DNA of 59,652 nt. It comes from a virus. How positions within the stretch are numbered: the first letter of the stretch is position 1; each line of letters starts with the position of its first letter. Positions 40,601-49,199 of this stretch are shown in pieces. The stretch lies in IMG/VR virus record IMGVR_UViG_3300048927_000799, positions 1-59,652 of that record. One strand, given 5' to 3'. The translations under genes were made by a program, and so were the position numbers. The notes beneath the pieces are model-generated. The model was not told where the DNA came from, did no database searches, and saw only the letters and a program-made list of their open reading frames with translations.

Positions 40601-40833
40601 CCCCGCTTGGTTCGGGGGCAGGCCCTGTCGCTGCCGGCAGTGTTGGCGGAAGCCCTAACGTCTACATCAGCATCGCCAGTGACGGCTCATCGCAGGTCAG
40701 CTCAGATACATCGGGCCTTGAATCATTCGGCAAGCAAATCGGCGAGATCGCGGCTCAGAAGTATCGCGAGCTTGAAGCGAAATCGCTTTCGTCGCAGGGC
40801 AACATCCGACAGGCCATTAACGGGAGGCGATGA
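37612..40833 (+). CDS. Tail tape measure protein
   Basis: A 1073-residue protein, the longest tail gene but one. Long Ala/Gln/Lys-rich helices (1-160, 500-870) surround a hydrophobic segment near 235-275 (LGKLLLPSAALATVLGAVAF). The C-terminal part has the lambda-H-like SFSDFTKAVISDLARIATRQ and a Gly/Ser-rich stretch. It sets tail length and passes into the host envelope with DNA. From about 0.14-0.15 nm per residue, a tail of about 150-160 nm is expected (inference). Confidence 0.9.
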   Translation: MSGTIAQLGIEVESGEAVQAATDLDKLTQAGVKAEKAADDVSAGFDKAAAAAAKLAAAEAKAAEETDKAKARLLETAKASLEASEYYQRLTTSVTNTAGSMEKAGASVTDFAAIQRNLNTLTPTIDQQTDATKRAAAATGVQTEGLDKLLNKLNPARAATANYNKDLDTLSKAYKAGEIDIDKYTAAVGTINGKLKALNGEGTVFDKLNLGTRQAQENVSQLANAISAGDLNSGARAIAQIGAGAGASAVQLGKLLLPSAALATVLGAVAFAFVDAEREASAFNKSIFAGGNAVGVSAQQLQEIAKQAGILTHNFAGARDAAIALAASGKVAGSELANLTEAASAIASFTGAGATEVARGLAGIGSSASEAAVKISEQYGLITSEQYLAIKAIEDDGEAQKALDLLSADLNQNAQQRLKEYRASLSDIELGWDDIKNSITNAYAAVRSEVFPDLGKQIEIIQRVLDTRKAGGVAGALSNGLSTLNSALGLGTGDDDDSTAALEKKLAGLKARQASSQALAATTGETVNANKDLIAVQRDLDRQLDNVSPLSKREAAIKKLNAQFTELYEKSAKSGQKSPLLNGVDFDGKSFSGGAYKTLLDGINTNIKDPKGPANQLDLTGFNNAQNQLKSVTGYYQNIEKELEAAQKAGLVSAESYSSQRIAIVEQEKGDVTVAYDAEISALQTLRDKSSTTAQQRIQIDQKIADAKAESVKAQEGYDSRLQALATEEDGRVKKQTYNIAQYVQALGQQQKALELAGQRAVLGVGRGDRQNALNAELNAQQDRFAQQALDLENQRSDPSRNMSTEEFEQKSKALADANKKATDQIQQNYADVQAAQGDWTNGAASAWENYLDSAKDVAGQTKTLFTNAFSNMEDAVANFAITGKLSFSDFTKAVISDLARIATRQATSGVLSTLFGIGASAAGSYAGGSSAGSGASSGFDYSLGSASSGLSYGGGRATGGDVAPNSLYQVNELGPELFNQGGKSYLMTGANGGSVTPLGSGAGPVAAGSVGGSPNVYISIASDGSSQVSSDTSGLESFGKQIGEIAAQKYRELEAKSLSSQGNIRQAINGRR

Positions 40834-41168
40834 TGCCGGAAGCATTCACCTGGACGCCGGACGCAAAGCCGACCGGCAAATATTCCAACCGAACGAAGTC
40901 GGCACGGTTTGGCGATGGATATGAGCAGGTGGTCGCGGACGGGATCAACAACGAGTCCCAGTCGTGGCCGCTGACGTTCACCAGCAGCAAGGTACGAGCC
41001 GATCAGATCATGGCGTTCCTGAGAGCGAGGAAGGGCTACCAGTCGTTCAGCTGGAAGCCCCCATTCGGCGATCAGGCACTCTTTCGCTGTACTGAGTACA
41101 CCGCCACTGACCTGGGCGGCGGCCAATGGGCCGTATCAGCCACCTTCGACCAGTCATTCCAACCCTGA
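40833..41168 (+). CDS. Minor tail protein, lambda gpM-like
   Basis: A 111-residue protein: FTWTPDAKPTGKYSNRTKSA, RFGDGYEQVVADGINNESQS, YQSFSWKPPFGDQALFRCTE. This is the conserved gpM family of the tail tip. The ATG shares a base with the tape-measure stop. Confidence 0.85.
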   Translation: MPEAFTWTPDAKPTGKYSNRTKSARFGDGYEQVVADGINNESQSWPLTFTSSKVRADQIMAFLRARKGYQSFSWKPPFGDQALFRCTEYTATDLGGGQWAVSATFDQSFQP

Positions 41169-41176
41169 GGTAACCC

Positions 41177-41875
41177 ATGGGCATCAATGCCGACATCCAG
41201 ACGCTGGAGCCGGGAGAGCGCGTGGAGCTTTTCGAACTCGATGCCACATCGGTTGGCGCTGAGCTTTATCGGTTCCATGGATACAGCAAACTTGGATCGA
41301 TCTGGTGGCAGGGCTTGGAGTACTCGCCCTGGCCGATTCAGGCAACGGGCTTTGAGATCACAGCGGACGCCCAGCAGCCCAACCCTTCGTTGCTGGTTGG
41401 TAACGTCACCGGTTTCATCAGCGCGCTGTGCCTTGGGTTCGAGGATCTTGTCGGAGCGAAGCTGACACGACGTCGGACCTTGGGCCGCTACCTCGATGCG
41501 GTGAACTTCCCGGGAGGAAACGCCGAAGCGGATCCGGACGAAGAGTTTTCGCCTGACGTTTGGTACATCGAACAGAAACTGGGCGAGGACAAAACGAAGG
41601 TCGAGTTCTCCCTGGCTTCACCGATCAACCTCAACAACAAACAGCTGCCAGCGCGCCAGATCGTCGCGAACTGCTGCCAGTGGCTGTCGATAGGTGGTTA
41701 CCGCGGGCCGTACTGCGGCTACACCGGCGGGCCGGTGGCGACCGACGACGACATCATCACCACCGACGCCGCCAGCGACATGTGCAGCGGCACGCTCAAG
41801 GGCTGCAAGTTCCGTTATGGCCAGAACGGGCAGCTGCGCTTTGGTTCGTTCCCGTCAGCCGGGAGGATCGGATGA
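41177..41875 (+). CDS. Minor tail protein, lambda gpL-like
   Basis: A 232-residue tail-tip protein. Near the C terminus four cysteines occur in NCCQWLSIGGYRGPYCGYTG and DMCSGTLKGCKFRYGQ; lambda gpL binds an iron-sulfur cluster with such residues. It links the tail hub to the K protein, whose gene overlaps it by four bases. Confidence 0.85.
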   Translation: MGINADIQTLEPGERVELFELDATSVGAELYRFHGYSKLGSIWWQGLEYSPWPIQATGFEITADAQQPNPSLLVGNVTGFISALCLGFEDLVGAKLTRRRTLGRYLDAVNFPGGNAEADPDEEFSPDVWYIEQKLGEDKTKVEFSLASPINLNNKQLPARQIVANCCQWLSIGGYRGPYCGYTGGPVATDDDIITTDAASDMCSGTLKGCKFRYGQNGQLRFGSFPSAGRIG

Positions 41876-42669
41876 AGATTACGAAATCAACGCTTGATCA
41901 TATCCATCAGCACGCGGTTCAGTGCTATCCGGCTGAGGCTTGCGGACTGATCATCAGGGAAGGGCGGGCGCAGGTTTACGTACCGTGCACCAACGTGGCC
42001 ACATCGCCCGGCGAGCATTTCAGAATATCAGCTGAGGATTACGCCTCCGCCGAAGATCGCGGCGCAGTGTTGGCGGTTGTGCACAGCCATCCGGACCATT
42101 CGCCGCAACCCAGCGAGGCAGACCGAGTAGCTTGCGAAGCCAGCGGCTTGTCCTGGCACATCATTGAGGTGCGCAAGGGTGATAATGGCGTGGTCTCTGC
42201 TGGCGAGCTTTTCAGTTTCACTCCCACAGGCTACCAGGCTCCTTTAATTGGTCGGTCGTTCCATCACGGCACCCTCGACTGCTACCAGATGATCGTCGAC
42301 TACTACCAGCGCGAGCTTGGAATCACGCTCAAGCAGTACGGGCGCGAGGATGACTGGTGGAGTAACGGTGGCAACCTGTACATGGAGAAATACGCCGATG
42401 CGGGATTTTCGCCCGTGAACGATCTGCAGCAGGGCGACGTAATTATCATGCAGGTGCGGGCGCCGGTCCCGAATCACGCGGGCATCTACCTGGCGGACGG
42501 CATCCTGAAGACCGAGCCAGAGCATTACCCCGCGCCGCGATCAATCCTGCACCACCTGCACGGGCGAGACAGTCGCCGCGATGTCTACGGAGCCTTCTGG
42601 GCGGAATCCACGCGATTGATCCTACGCCACTGCGACGTAATTAATCGGATTCATCTCGAAGGGCGCTAA
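41872..42669 (+). CDS. Tail tip peptidase, lambda gpK-like (JAMM plus NlpC/P60)
   Basis: A 265-residue two-domain enzyme. The N-terminal JAMM metalloprotease has VVHSHPDHSPQPSEAD (His71, His73, Ser81, Asp84). The C-terminal NlpC/P60 domain has LDCYQMIVDYYQRELG (catalytic Cys) and PVPNHAGIYLADG (catalytic His). It probably cuts peptidoglycan during infection or tail-tip assembly. Start at 41872 overlaps gpL (ATGA). Confidence 0.88.
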   Translation: MKITKSTLDHIHQHAVQCYPAEACGLIIREGRAQVYVPCTNVATSPGEHFRISAEDYASAEDRGAVLAVVHSHPDHSPQPSEADRVACEASGLSWHIIEVRKGDNGVVSAGELFSFTPTGYQAPLIGRSFHHGTLDCYQMIVDYYQRELGITLKQYGREDDWWSNGGNLYMEKYADAGFSPVNDLQQGDVIIMQVRAPVPNHAGIYLADGILKTEPEHYPAPRSILHHLHGRDSRRDVYGAFWAESTRLILRHCDVINRIHLEGR

Positions 42670-42790
42670 TCTTGGCTATCCTCATCCCTCTAAATGACCG
42701 CTTGTCGCATTGCGGTAGAGCGACAATGGCCTCCCGCCGCTAAAGCCGGGCGCTCGGTTCAAAGCCGAGAAACGCCGACTTATACATATA

Positions 42791-42844
42791 TTGACAATGT
42801 CGGGTTGCGCACTAGTATTGCGCTACCTATAAATCTTATAGGTA
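42791..42844 (+). promoter_or_regulatory. Promoter and operator of the DUF4258-HTH pair
   Basis: TTGACA (42791-42796) and TAGTAT (42813-42818), 16 bases apart, form a strong sigma-70 promoter, rare inside a late operon. A perfect dyad with 9-bp arms (TACCTATAA, 42824-42832; TTATAGGTA, 42836-42844) ends four bases before the start codon. Autoregulation by the downstream HTH protein is likely. Confidence 0.7.
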
Positions 42845-42847
42845 CGT

Positions 42848-43168
42848 ATGAGCACTATTCCACCGTTATGGTCGCCACAAGAGCTCGAAAACCTGATTCA
42901 CGTGCTAGCACGGGACTCGGCGAGAGTGGTTATGACTGATCATTTCCTCGAAAGGTTGGTAGAGCGAGGTGTGACTGTCGGTGAGGCGCTAAGGTGCTTG
43001 CAACGCGGGGCCATCATCAGAGGTCCAACGTACAGCGCAGAACACAATAGCTTTGAGTTTAGGATGTGCGAGCAACCGCCGCGCGACATCGTGTGCGTTG
43101 TCGCGGCCGTCAAGCCGGTACCTGACCCCGGCGAGATGATCGCCATCACCGTATGGGAGGTGACGTAA
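42848..43168 (+). CDS. DUF4258-like putative toxin
   Basis: A 106-residue protein with MTDHFLERLVERGVTVGEAL, LQRGAIIRGPTYSAEHNSFE and IVCVVAAVKPVPDPGEMIAI. This is the compact alpha/beta fold of DUF4258, related to the RelE/MqsR type of RNase toxins. It is followed after a one-base overlap by an HTH gene with strong GGAGG, so the pair is translated together. The toxin role is inferred from the pair. Confidence 0.7.
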   Translation: MSTIPPLWSPQELENLIHVLARDSARVVMTDHFLERLVERGVTVGEALRCLQRGAIIRGPTYSAEHNSFEFRMCEQPPRDIVCVVAAVKPVPDPGEMIAITVWEVT

Positions 43169-43599
43169 TGTTCGAATACACAGGGAGCGGCCTGGAAGGC
43201 ATCTACCTGAAAAATGGTTACACAATTGTTGAAACCTCGTATGGAAGGGGCGTGAAAATTCAGGACGTTGAAGGCCTGCATCGCGCGATTGCTATCGAGA
43301 TCGTTCAACAAAGAAAGCCTATGACGGGCCATCAGTTCCGGTTCTTAAGGAAAGAGCAGGATCTGGTTCAAGAGGAAGCAGCGGCGTTGTTTCGCGTTGA
43401 CGTGCAAACGATCGCAAATTGGGAAAAGAAAGGAAGCGATCCTGTTCCTGGAGCCTCTGACATTGCCATGCGGGCTTGGTACTCGGCGTATATCCATGCC
43501 AATTATGGCCCAGTTAAAGTTGAACCTGGCACGCCCGCTGAGGAAGGTGCTACGTTTCAGCACTGTAAAGATCAATGGGTTGAGGCTCGCGCGGCCTGA
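43168..43599 (+). CDS. HTH antitoxin-like regulator (MqsA/XRE type)
   Basis: A 143-residue protein. The N-terminal half (MFEYTGSGLEGIYLKNGYTI, YGRGVKIQDVEGLHRAIAIE) resembles antitoxin N-domains. The XRE helix-turn-helix is at about 60-95 (FRFLRKEQDLVQEEAAALFR, VDVQTIANWEKKG). It should bind its toxin and the 9-bp-arm dyad upstream. A terminator follows, isolating the pair from the tail genes. Confidence 0.75.
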   Translation: MFEYTGSGLEGIYLKNGYTIVETSYGRGVKIQDVEGLHRAIAIEIVQQRKPMTGHQFRFLRKEQDLVQEEAAALFRVDVQTIANWEKKGSDPVPGASDIAMRAWYSAYIHANYGPVKVEPGTPAEEGATFQHCKDQWVEARAA

Positions 43600-43617
43600 C
43601 CACGAATCGTTCCTAAA

Positions 43618-43640
43618 AACCCGCTCCGGCGGGCTTTTTT
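43618..43640 (+). terminator. Terminator-RBS cassette before gpI
   Basis: CCCGC/GCGGG with a TCCG tetraloop, then CTTTTTT, followed by ATGCCCGGAGAAA and the start of the next gene. The block is nearly identical to 45238-45274. Confidence 0.8.
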
Positions 43641-43655
43641 ATGCCCGGAGAAATT

Positions 43656-44306
43656 ATGACCTCGATCAACTACGCCCCCAATGAGCGCCTGCGCACTATC
43701 CGCCTGTACGGCACGCTTGGCGCCCGGTTCGGTCGTGTGCATACCCTGGCCGTGAACAGTGTGGCCGAGGCTTGCCGCGCTCTGGGCGTTCTGTTCCCTG
43801 GCTTTGACCAGTTCATGGCCGAATCGAAGGACAAAGGCATAGCTTTCGCTGTGTTCCATGGCAAACGCAACATTGGGCGCGAGGAGTTCAATGACCCGCC
43901 TGGGCGCAGCGAGATCCGAATCGCTCCTGTGATTCAGGGCAGCAAGCAAGCTGGCCGTCTTCAAACTGTCATTGGCGTGGTTTTGATTGCAGTGGCCAGT
44001 TACTTCTCCGGAGGCTTGGCTGCTGGCGGTGCAAGCCTTTTCGGAACAACCGGGGCCGGAGCAGCCGCGTGGGGCGTGGTCGGTGCTGTTGGTATATCGC
44101 TTGCGCTGGGCGGGGTAGCCCAAATGATCACCGGCACACCCAAAGGCCTTGGTAGCCAAGACTCAGCAGACAATGCGCCGAGCTACGGCTTCAACGGCCC
44201 AGTCAACACACAAGCCCAAGGCAATCCGGTACCGCTAGGCTACGGGCGATTGATCGTCGGTAGCGCGGTGATATCGGCAGGAATTTATGCCGAGGACGCT
44301 CAGTAG
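43656..44306 (+). CDS. Tail assembly protein, lambda gpI-like
   Basis: A 216-residue protein: LRTIRLYGTLGARFGRVHTL, SVAEACRALGVLFPGFDQFM at the N terminus (ubiquitin-like region). A Gly/Ala-rich hydrophobic part follows (TVIGVVLIAVASYFSGGLAA), and QGNPVPLGYGRLIVGSAVIS at the end. These are hallmarks of gpI. GGAG lies six bases before ATG 43656. It normally follows K directly; here the TA-like pair intervenes. Confidence 0.87.
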   Translation: MTSINYAPNERLRTIRLYGTLGARFGRVHTLAVNSVAEACRALGVLFPGFDQFMAESKDKGIAFAVFHGKRNIGREEFNDPPGRSEIRIAPVIQGSKQAGRLQTVIGVVLIAVASYFSGGLAAGGASLFGTTGAGAAAWGVVGAVGISLALGGVAQMITGTPKGLGSQDSADNAPSYGFNGPVNTQAQGNPVPLGYGRLIVGSAVISAGIYAEDAQ

Positions 44307-44323
44307 GTTGAGCGCTGTCCTGC

Positions 44324-44791
44324 TCATCGCTTTCGAGCTGCGCACTTCGCATAGAGGCTTTCCGCACCACCATGCTTCGCCATGAAAAAACTGTGAGCGT
44401 GCCCTTGTCGACCTGTTCCCACCCCCAACAGCTCGATTGCTTTAAGCTTTTGCTCCATGCGGCCCTTGCCTTCGTATATTCGGCGCAGATCCATCAGAAA
44501 ATTCAGATAGTCGTTGAACGCGAAATCTAGCTGTCCGATATCCGACCAAGTCTGCAGACCGCTGATATTTCCGCGCTCATCGAGTGCAACAAACGATCCT
44601 GCAGGGTAGTAGAGGTCGCATTTCAGCCTCTCTATTCGACGGAATTCCTTGTCACCGTATTTGCAGGTCGTGCCGACTAGCTCCAGATTTTTCAGAGTAT
44701 TCGCTGCGACCGCACGCGGAATGAAGCAGACAGTGACTGCTGAGAACGGGTGGTTATTTCCAGTATTAGGTGATGGCTGCTCGTCTTTCAC
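44324..44791 (-). CDS. Hypothetical accessory protein, minus strand in tail operon
   Basis: A 155-residue protein of unknown function: FSAVTVCFIPRAVAANTLKN, FRRIERLKCDLYYPAGSFVA, LDFAFNDYLNFLMDLRRIYE. It is the only minus-strand gene between terminase and J and must have its own promoter in the 44792-44870 gap. It is inserted between I and J together with a lipoprotein gene; a lysogen-expressed role is likely. Confidence 0.6.
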   Translation of the reverse strand: MKDEQPSPNTGNNHPFSAVTVCFIPRAVAANTLKNLELVGTTCKYGDKEFRRIERLKCDLYYPAGSFVALDERGNISGLQTWSDIGQLDFAFNDYLNFLMDLRRIYEGKGRMEQKLKAIELLGVGTGRQGHAHSFFMAKHGGAESLYAKCAARKR

Positions 44792-44870
44792 TGGACGTCC
44801 TTTTCAGTGGTGTGTTTGCGCTCATTGATGGTAATGCTAGAGTCCGGGCAAATAACGATGAGGGAACAAC

Positions 44871-45221
44871 ATGCGATTTTTGGCATTGGCTGTCAGTATT
44901 GCAGCAGTTGCAGGCTGCTCAGCGCCTTCGATGTCCGAGATGAGGTCTCAGGCTCCAGTCCAGAGTTACACCTCCCAGAAAGCTGAAGCGGATATCGCAA
45001 AGTGCATTCTTTTTGCCTGGCAGGACACTAGCCTCGCGGGCGGAAATGCTCAAGCCTCGATCCAGCCAGGACGGTCAGGTGGTAGCACCGTACTCACGCA
45101 AGGAAACGAATATTTCGTTGATATCGCCAAGCAAGGCAGCTCCACGGTGGTGAAATATTACGAGGTTGGCGATACGTGGATCTCCCGAAAGCTGCGACCC
45201 GGCGTCGTCGGCTGTATTTAA
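44871..45221 (+). CDS. Phage-encoded lipoprotein
   Basis: A 116-residue protein with a lipoprotein signal: MRFLALAVSIAAVAGC, lipid on Cys16. The mature part is small and beta-rich with a distant Cys pair (CILFAW, GVVGCI). It lies in the I-J interval, where lambdoid phages carry exclusion lipoproteins such as Cor near J, so a receptor-blocking role is possible. It ends 17 bp before a terminator. Confidence 0.65.
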   Translation: MRFLALAVSIAAVAGCSAPSMSEMRSQAPVQSYTSQKAEADIAKCILFAWQDTSLAGGNAQASIQPGRSGGSTVLTQGNEYFVDIAKQGSSTVVKYYEVGDTWISRKLRPGVVGCI

Positions 45222-45237
45222 TAAATTGAATCAAATG

Positions 45238-45260
45238 AACCCGCTCCGGCGGGTTTTTTT
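45238..45260 (+). terminator. Terminator-RBS cassette before gpJ
   Basis: AACCCGC/GCGGGTT with a TCCG loop, followed by T7, then ATGCCCGGAGAAAAG and the J start. It is almost identical to the cassette before gpI. Confidence 0.82.
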
Positions 45261-45278
45261 ATGCCCGGAGAAAAGTGC

Positions 45279-48200
45279 ATGGGTTCGCTCCAAGAGATCA
45301 GCGGCGCGAAGAGCAGCGGCGAGAGCCAGAAGTCTCCGACCGAGACGCCAGACAGCCTGATCAGCATTGCCTATGCAAAAGTCCTGGACGCGATCAGCGA
45401 AGGTCCGATTCTGGGTTTGGCCAACGGCAACCAGTCGATCTTCCTGAACAACACGCCTTTGGCCAATGCCGACGGCAGCCTCAACTTCACCGGCGTGACC
45501 GTGGGCACCCGCACTGGCGAAGCTGATCAAGACTACCTGCCAGGCTTCCCCTCGGTCGAAAGCGAAACCGGTGTGGGCGTCGAGTTGAAGTTTTCGGCGC
45601 CATGGGTGCAGACGATCAGCAATACCGAGTTGTCGGCCGTCCGCGTGCGCTTGGCTGTTCCGTACCTGACCTACACCGACGACAAGGGCAACATCAACGG
45701 CTATCAGGTCGCCTACGCGATCGATATCGCGACCGACACCGGGCCGTATGTTCAGGTTGTGAACTCGTCGTTCAACGGCAAGACCACCAGCACTTATGAG
45801 CGAAGCCATCGTATCGATCTGCCAGCGTCCACGACGGGCTGGCGCGTTCGGGTCCGTCGCCTTACGCCCGACTCGACTACATCGAACATCCAGAGCACGA
45901 CGAACATCTCGTCGTATACCGAAATCATCGATGCGAAGCTGCGCTATCCGTACACAGCGATCGTCGGCATCACGGTAGATGCCTCACAATTTTCCAGCAT
46001 TCCTTCCCGGGCCTTCGACTGCAAGCTGCGTATCGTCCGTGTTCCTTCGAACTACGTTGCCGAAACCCGCACATACGTCGGGACTTGGGACGGCACGTTC
46101 CAGATGGCGTGGACAGACAACCCCGCGTGGATCTATTACGACTTGATCCTCAACGACCGGTATGGCCTTGGCCAACTGATCACCGCGGCTCAAGTGGACA
46201 AGTGGGGCCTGTACCAGATCGCTGGCTACTGCGATGAGATGGTCGCAGACGGCAAAGGTGGGGTTGAGCCTCGTTTCACCTGCAATCTTTACCTGCAAAC
46301 TCGCGCCGACGCGCTTCAGGTGCTACAGGATCTGGCCAGCATCTTCCGTGGGATGGCGTACTGGGCCGCCGGGTCGGTGGTGGCCTCGGCAGACATGCCT
46401 ACCGATCCGGTCTACACCTACACGAACGCGAATGTCATCGACGGTCTGTTCACCTACGTCGGCAGCGCGCGCAGCACCCGCTATTCGGTTGCATTGGTCA
46501 GCTGGAATGATCCGGCAAACTTCTATGAGAAGAAGGTCGAGTACGTCAGCGACCAGAAGGCGCTGGCGCGCTATGGCGTGCAGCAGACCGAGCTTTCGGC
46601 GTTTGGGTGCACGTCGCAGGGCCAAGCTCAACGTCTCGGTCATTACACGCTGCTCACCAACCTGCTGGAGAACGAGACTGTCAGTTTCTCGGCTGGTCTT
46701 GATGGCACCATCGCGCGCCCAGGGCAGATTATCCGTATTGCCGATGCTGACCGGGCTGGGCGGCGGATTGGCGGACGCATCAAGGCTGCGACCGCGCGCA
46801 CCATCACCCTCGATGCAGATGCGACCGTGTCAATTGGGGATTCGGTTACAGTGATCCTGCCGACTGGCGTGGCTCAGACCAAGAGCGTGACCGGCTACGC
46901 GAATCGCGTGGTCACCGTCGGCACGTCGTGGACAGCTATCCCTGTCGCTCAGTCAGTGTTCGCGATCGAGAGCTTGACCCTGGTGGCGCAGACCTACCGC
47001 GTCCTGTCAGTCGCCGAGAACTTCAGCGACACCGAGATGAAGTACGACATCACCGCGGTCAAACACGTTGCTGGCAAATATGCCGCGATCGACAACGGCG
47101 CGCAGATCGTCCAGTTGCCGGTAACGGTGATTCCGCCGAGCGTACAGCCGCCGCCGACCAACATCCGGCTTTCATCGTTCAGTGCGATTGAGCAGGGCGC
47201 AGCAGTAACGACGATGCGCGTCGAGTGGGATGCCCCAGCAAATGCCGTTTCGTATGACGTCTGGTGGCGCCGTAACAGCAATGATTGGGTTTATGCCGGA
47301 CGCACTTACTCCGCAGCCATTGAGGTCGTTGGCATCTATGCGGGCACGTACTTGGTTCGGGTTGCCGCGCTGAACTCTCTGAATGCCGCATCGATCTGGG
47401 GCTACAGCGAATCGACGCTGCTGAACGGCAAAGAAGGCCTGCCGCCGGCGGTAACCTCGCTGACGGCCACAGCGCTGATTTTCGGCATTCACCTGAAATG
47501 GACTTTCCCAACAGGTGCGGACGACACCCAGCGTACGGAAATCTGGTACGGGCCGACGACTGATCTCGCCGCCGCAACCAAGCTCAGCGACCTGGCCTAT
47601 CCGCAGTCCGAGTACAACATGCAGGGCCTGCTGGCTGGCGTGACGTTCTTCTTCTGGGCGCGGTTGGTCGACCGGACTGGCAATATCGGTCCTTGGTATC
47701 CGATCGGCAATGGCGTGATGGGGCAGAGTAGCTCTGATGCTGGCGCCATCCTCGACATGATCGCTGGTCAGATTGGCGAGACGGAGCTGGGTCAGGAGCT
47801 GCAGGACAAAATCGACAAGATCGACGACCTGCAAGACCAGATCGACGCGCTGGATGGGCTGAAAGCCTACGACCCTGATCAGACCTACATGGAAGGCCAG
47901 ATGATCGTCGTGGATGGCCGGATCTTCCAGGCTGAGCAGGATGTTCCGCTGAACACGCCGCCACCGAACGCTGCGTACTGGACCGATGTAGGCGACCTGC
48001 TCGAGACAGCAAACGGCTTGGCTGAACAGGTAGCGACGAACACGACCGACATCACCGAGCTGGATGGCGTTGTCACTGCGCAGGCCTCAAGCCTGCAAGC
48101 GTTACGGGCATCCGCCCGGGATGATAACGGGGAAGGTGAGTTAGCGGATGCGCTGAAGGGCTGGAGCAGTACTGCGAGCATCGTCAACGAGTCTAAGGCA

Positions 48201-48848
48201 GCGGCAAGCGCAAACGAAGCGACAGCCAAGACTGTTACCCAGCTCAACGCGACGGTGGGGGAAAACTCGGCCCAAGTGACCGACTTGCGGCAGGTGGTGG
48301 CCGACGAGAAGCAGGCGACAGCGACTGCCTTGCAACAGCTGGGCGTGAAGGTCGACGGAAACACCCTCGACATCCAGACCCAGTCGCAAGCCATTGTCGA
48401 CGTGGATGGGAAAGTGTCGGGCTCATGGTCCGTGAAGATGCAATACAACTCGGCCACAGGGCAGTACATCGCCGCGGGCATCGGTTTGGGTATCGAAAAC
48501 GGTCCAGCTGGACTGCAAAGCCAGTTCCTGGTCTCGGCGGACCGGTTCGCCATCGTCAACACGATTGCTGGGGGCGCGATTGCCGTACCGTTCGCTGTTC
48601 AGGGCGGTCAGGTCTTCATCAACCAGGCGTTCATCCAAGACGGCACCATCACCAACGCCAAGATCGGCAGCTACATCAGCTCTACGAATTACGTCGCTGG
48701 GCAGAGCGGCTGGATCCTCAACAAGGATGGCACGCTGGAAATAAACGGCGTGATTCCAGGGCAGGGCCGACTGGTAATCAACGCGCAGAGCGTTTCGGTT
48801 TACGACGCCGGTGGCGTATTGCGTGTCCGACTTGGGTACCTGGGGTGA
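45279..48848 (+). CDS. Central tail fibre / host specificity protein, lambda gpJ-like
   Basis: A 1189-residue protein. The N-terminal two thirds match gpJ: YAKVLDAISEGPILGLANGN, MAWTDNPAWIYYDLILNDRY, YGLGQLITAAQVDKWGLYQI. Fibronectin-like segments follow (about 620-830: RLSSFSAIEQGAAVTTMRVE). A coiled, Gln/Thr-rich neck (890-1040) and a beta C-terminal region (NAKIGSYISSTNYVAGQSGW) end it. The C terminus should bind the host receptor. Confidence 0.92.
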   Translation: MGSLQEISGAKSSGESQKSPTETPDSLISIAYAKVLDAISEGPILGLANGNQSIFLNNTPLANADGSLNFTGVTVGTRTGEADQDYLPGFPSVESETGVGVELKFSAPWVQTISNTELSAVRVRLAVPYLTYTDDKGNINGYQVAYAIDIATDTGPYVQVVNSSFNGKTTSTYERSHRIDLPASTTGWRVRVRRLTPDSTTSNIQSTTNISSYTEIIDAKLRYPYTAIVGITVDASQFSSIPSRAFDCKLRIVRVPSNYVAETRTYVGTWDGTFQMAWTDNPAWIYYDLILNDRYGLGQLITAAQVDKWGLYQIAGYCDEMVADGKGGVEPRFTCNLYLQTRADALQVLQDLASIFRGMAYWAAGSVVASADMPTDPVYTYTNANVIDGLFTYVGSARSTRYSVALVSWNDPANFYEKKVEYVSDQKALARYGVQQTELSAFGCTSQGQAQRLGHYTLLTNLLENETVSFSAGLDGTIARPGQIIRIADADRAGRRIGGRIKAATARTITLDADATVSIGDSVTVILPTGVAQTKSVTGYANRVVTVGTSWTAIPVAQSVFAIESLTLVAQTYRVLSVAENFSDTEMKYDITAVKHVAGKYAAIDNGAQIVQLPVTVIPPSVQPPPTNIRLSSFSAIEQGAAVTTMRVEWDAPANAVSYDVWWRRNSNDWVYAGRTYSAAIEVVGIYAGTYLVRVAALNSLNAASIWGYSESTLLNGKEGLPPAVTSLTATALIFGIHLKWTFPTGADDTQRTEIWYGPTTDLAAATKLSDLAYPQSEYNMQGLLAGVTFFFWARLVDRTGNIGPWYPIGNGVMGQSSSDAGAILDMIAGQIGETELGQELQDKIDKIDDLQDQIDALDGLKAYDPDQTYMEGQMIVVDGRIFQAEQDVPLNTPPPNAAYWTDVGDLLETANGLAEQVATNTTDITELDGVVTAQASSLQALRASARDDNGEGELADALKGWSSTASIVNESKAAASANEATAKTVTQLNATVGENSAQVTDLRQVVADEKQATATALQQLGVKVDGNTLDIQTQSQAIVDVDGKVSGSWSVKMQYNSATGQYIAAGIGLGIENGPAGLQSQFLVSADRFAIVNTIAGGAIAVPFAVQGGQVFINQAFIQDGTITNAKIGSYISSTNYVAGQSGWILNKDGTLEINGVIPGQGRLVINAQSVSVYDAGGVLRVRLGYLG

Positions 48849-48851
48849 TTT

Positions 48852-49199
48852 ATGGCTTATGGCATGCGGATATGGGGCGCCGATGGGGCGCTCCAGCTCG
48901 ATGAAAACTCTTTCACTTTCCGGGTGGTACTGTCTGTCGTTGTCGCAAATTCTGGGTGGACCATCACCGATAGCAGTAAAGGCTTTGGGTACAAGGACTT
49001 TGCTGTTCCAGGAGCAACTCCCTCAAATGCTGCGGCAACGGTTATTCCAATAGGCGCATATGCAGAAAACACCACTCAGTTTGAAACTGAAATGCTCAAT
49101 GGTGTAGTGAGGGTTTACAACTACAATCGTGGCTTCACGGCTGGAGCATGGATAGCAAATGCTACTTCCATGAGGCTGTTGGTTATGAGGTTTGCCTGA
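48852..49199 (+). CDS. Small tail-tip/fibre-associated protein
   Basis: A 115-residue beta-rich protein beginning MAYGMRIWGADGALQLDENS. This start block recurs twice in the next gene. It follows gpJ after three bases and its stop overlaps the next start (TGATG). Probably a structural protein at the tail tip; exact role unknown. Confidence 0.6.
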   Translation: MAYGMRIWGADGALQLDENSFTFRVVLSVVVANSGWTITDSSKGFGYKDFAVPGATPSNAAATVIPIGAYAENTTQFETEMLNGVVRVYNYNRGFTAGAWIANATSMRLLVMRFA

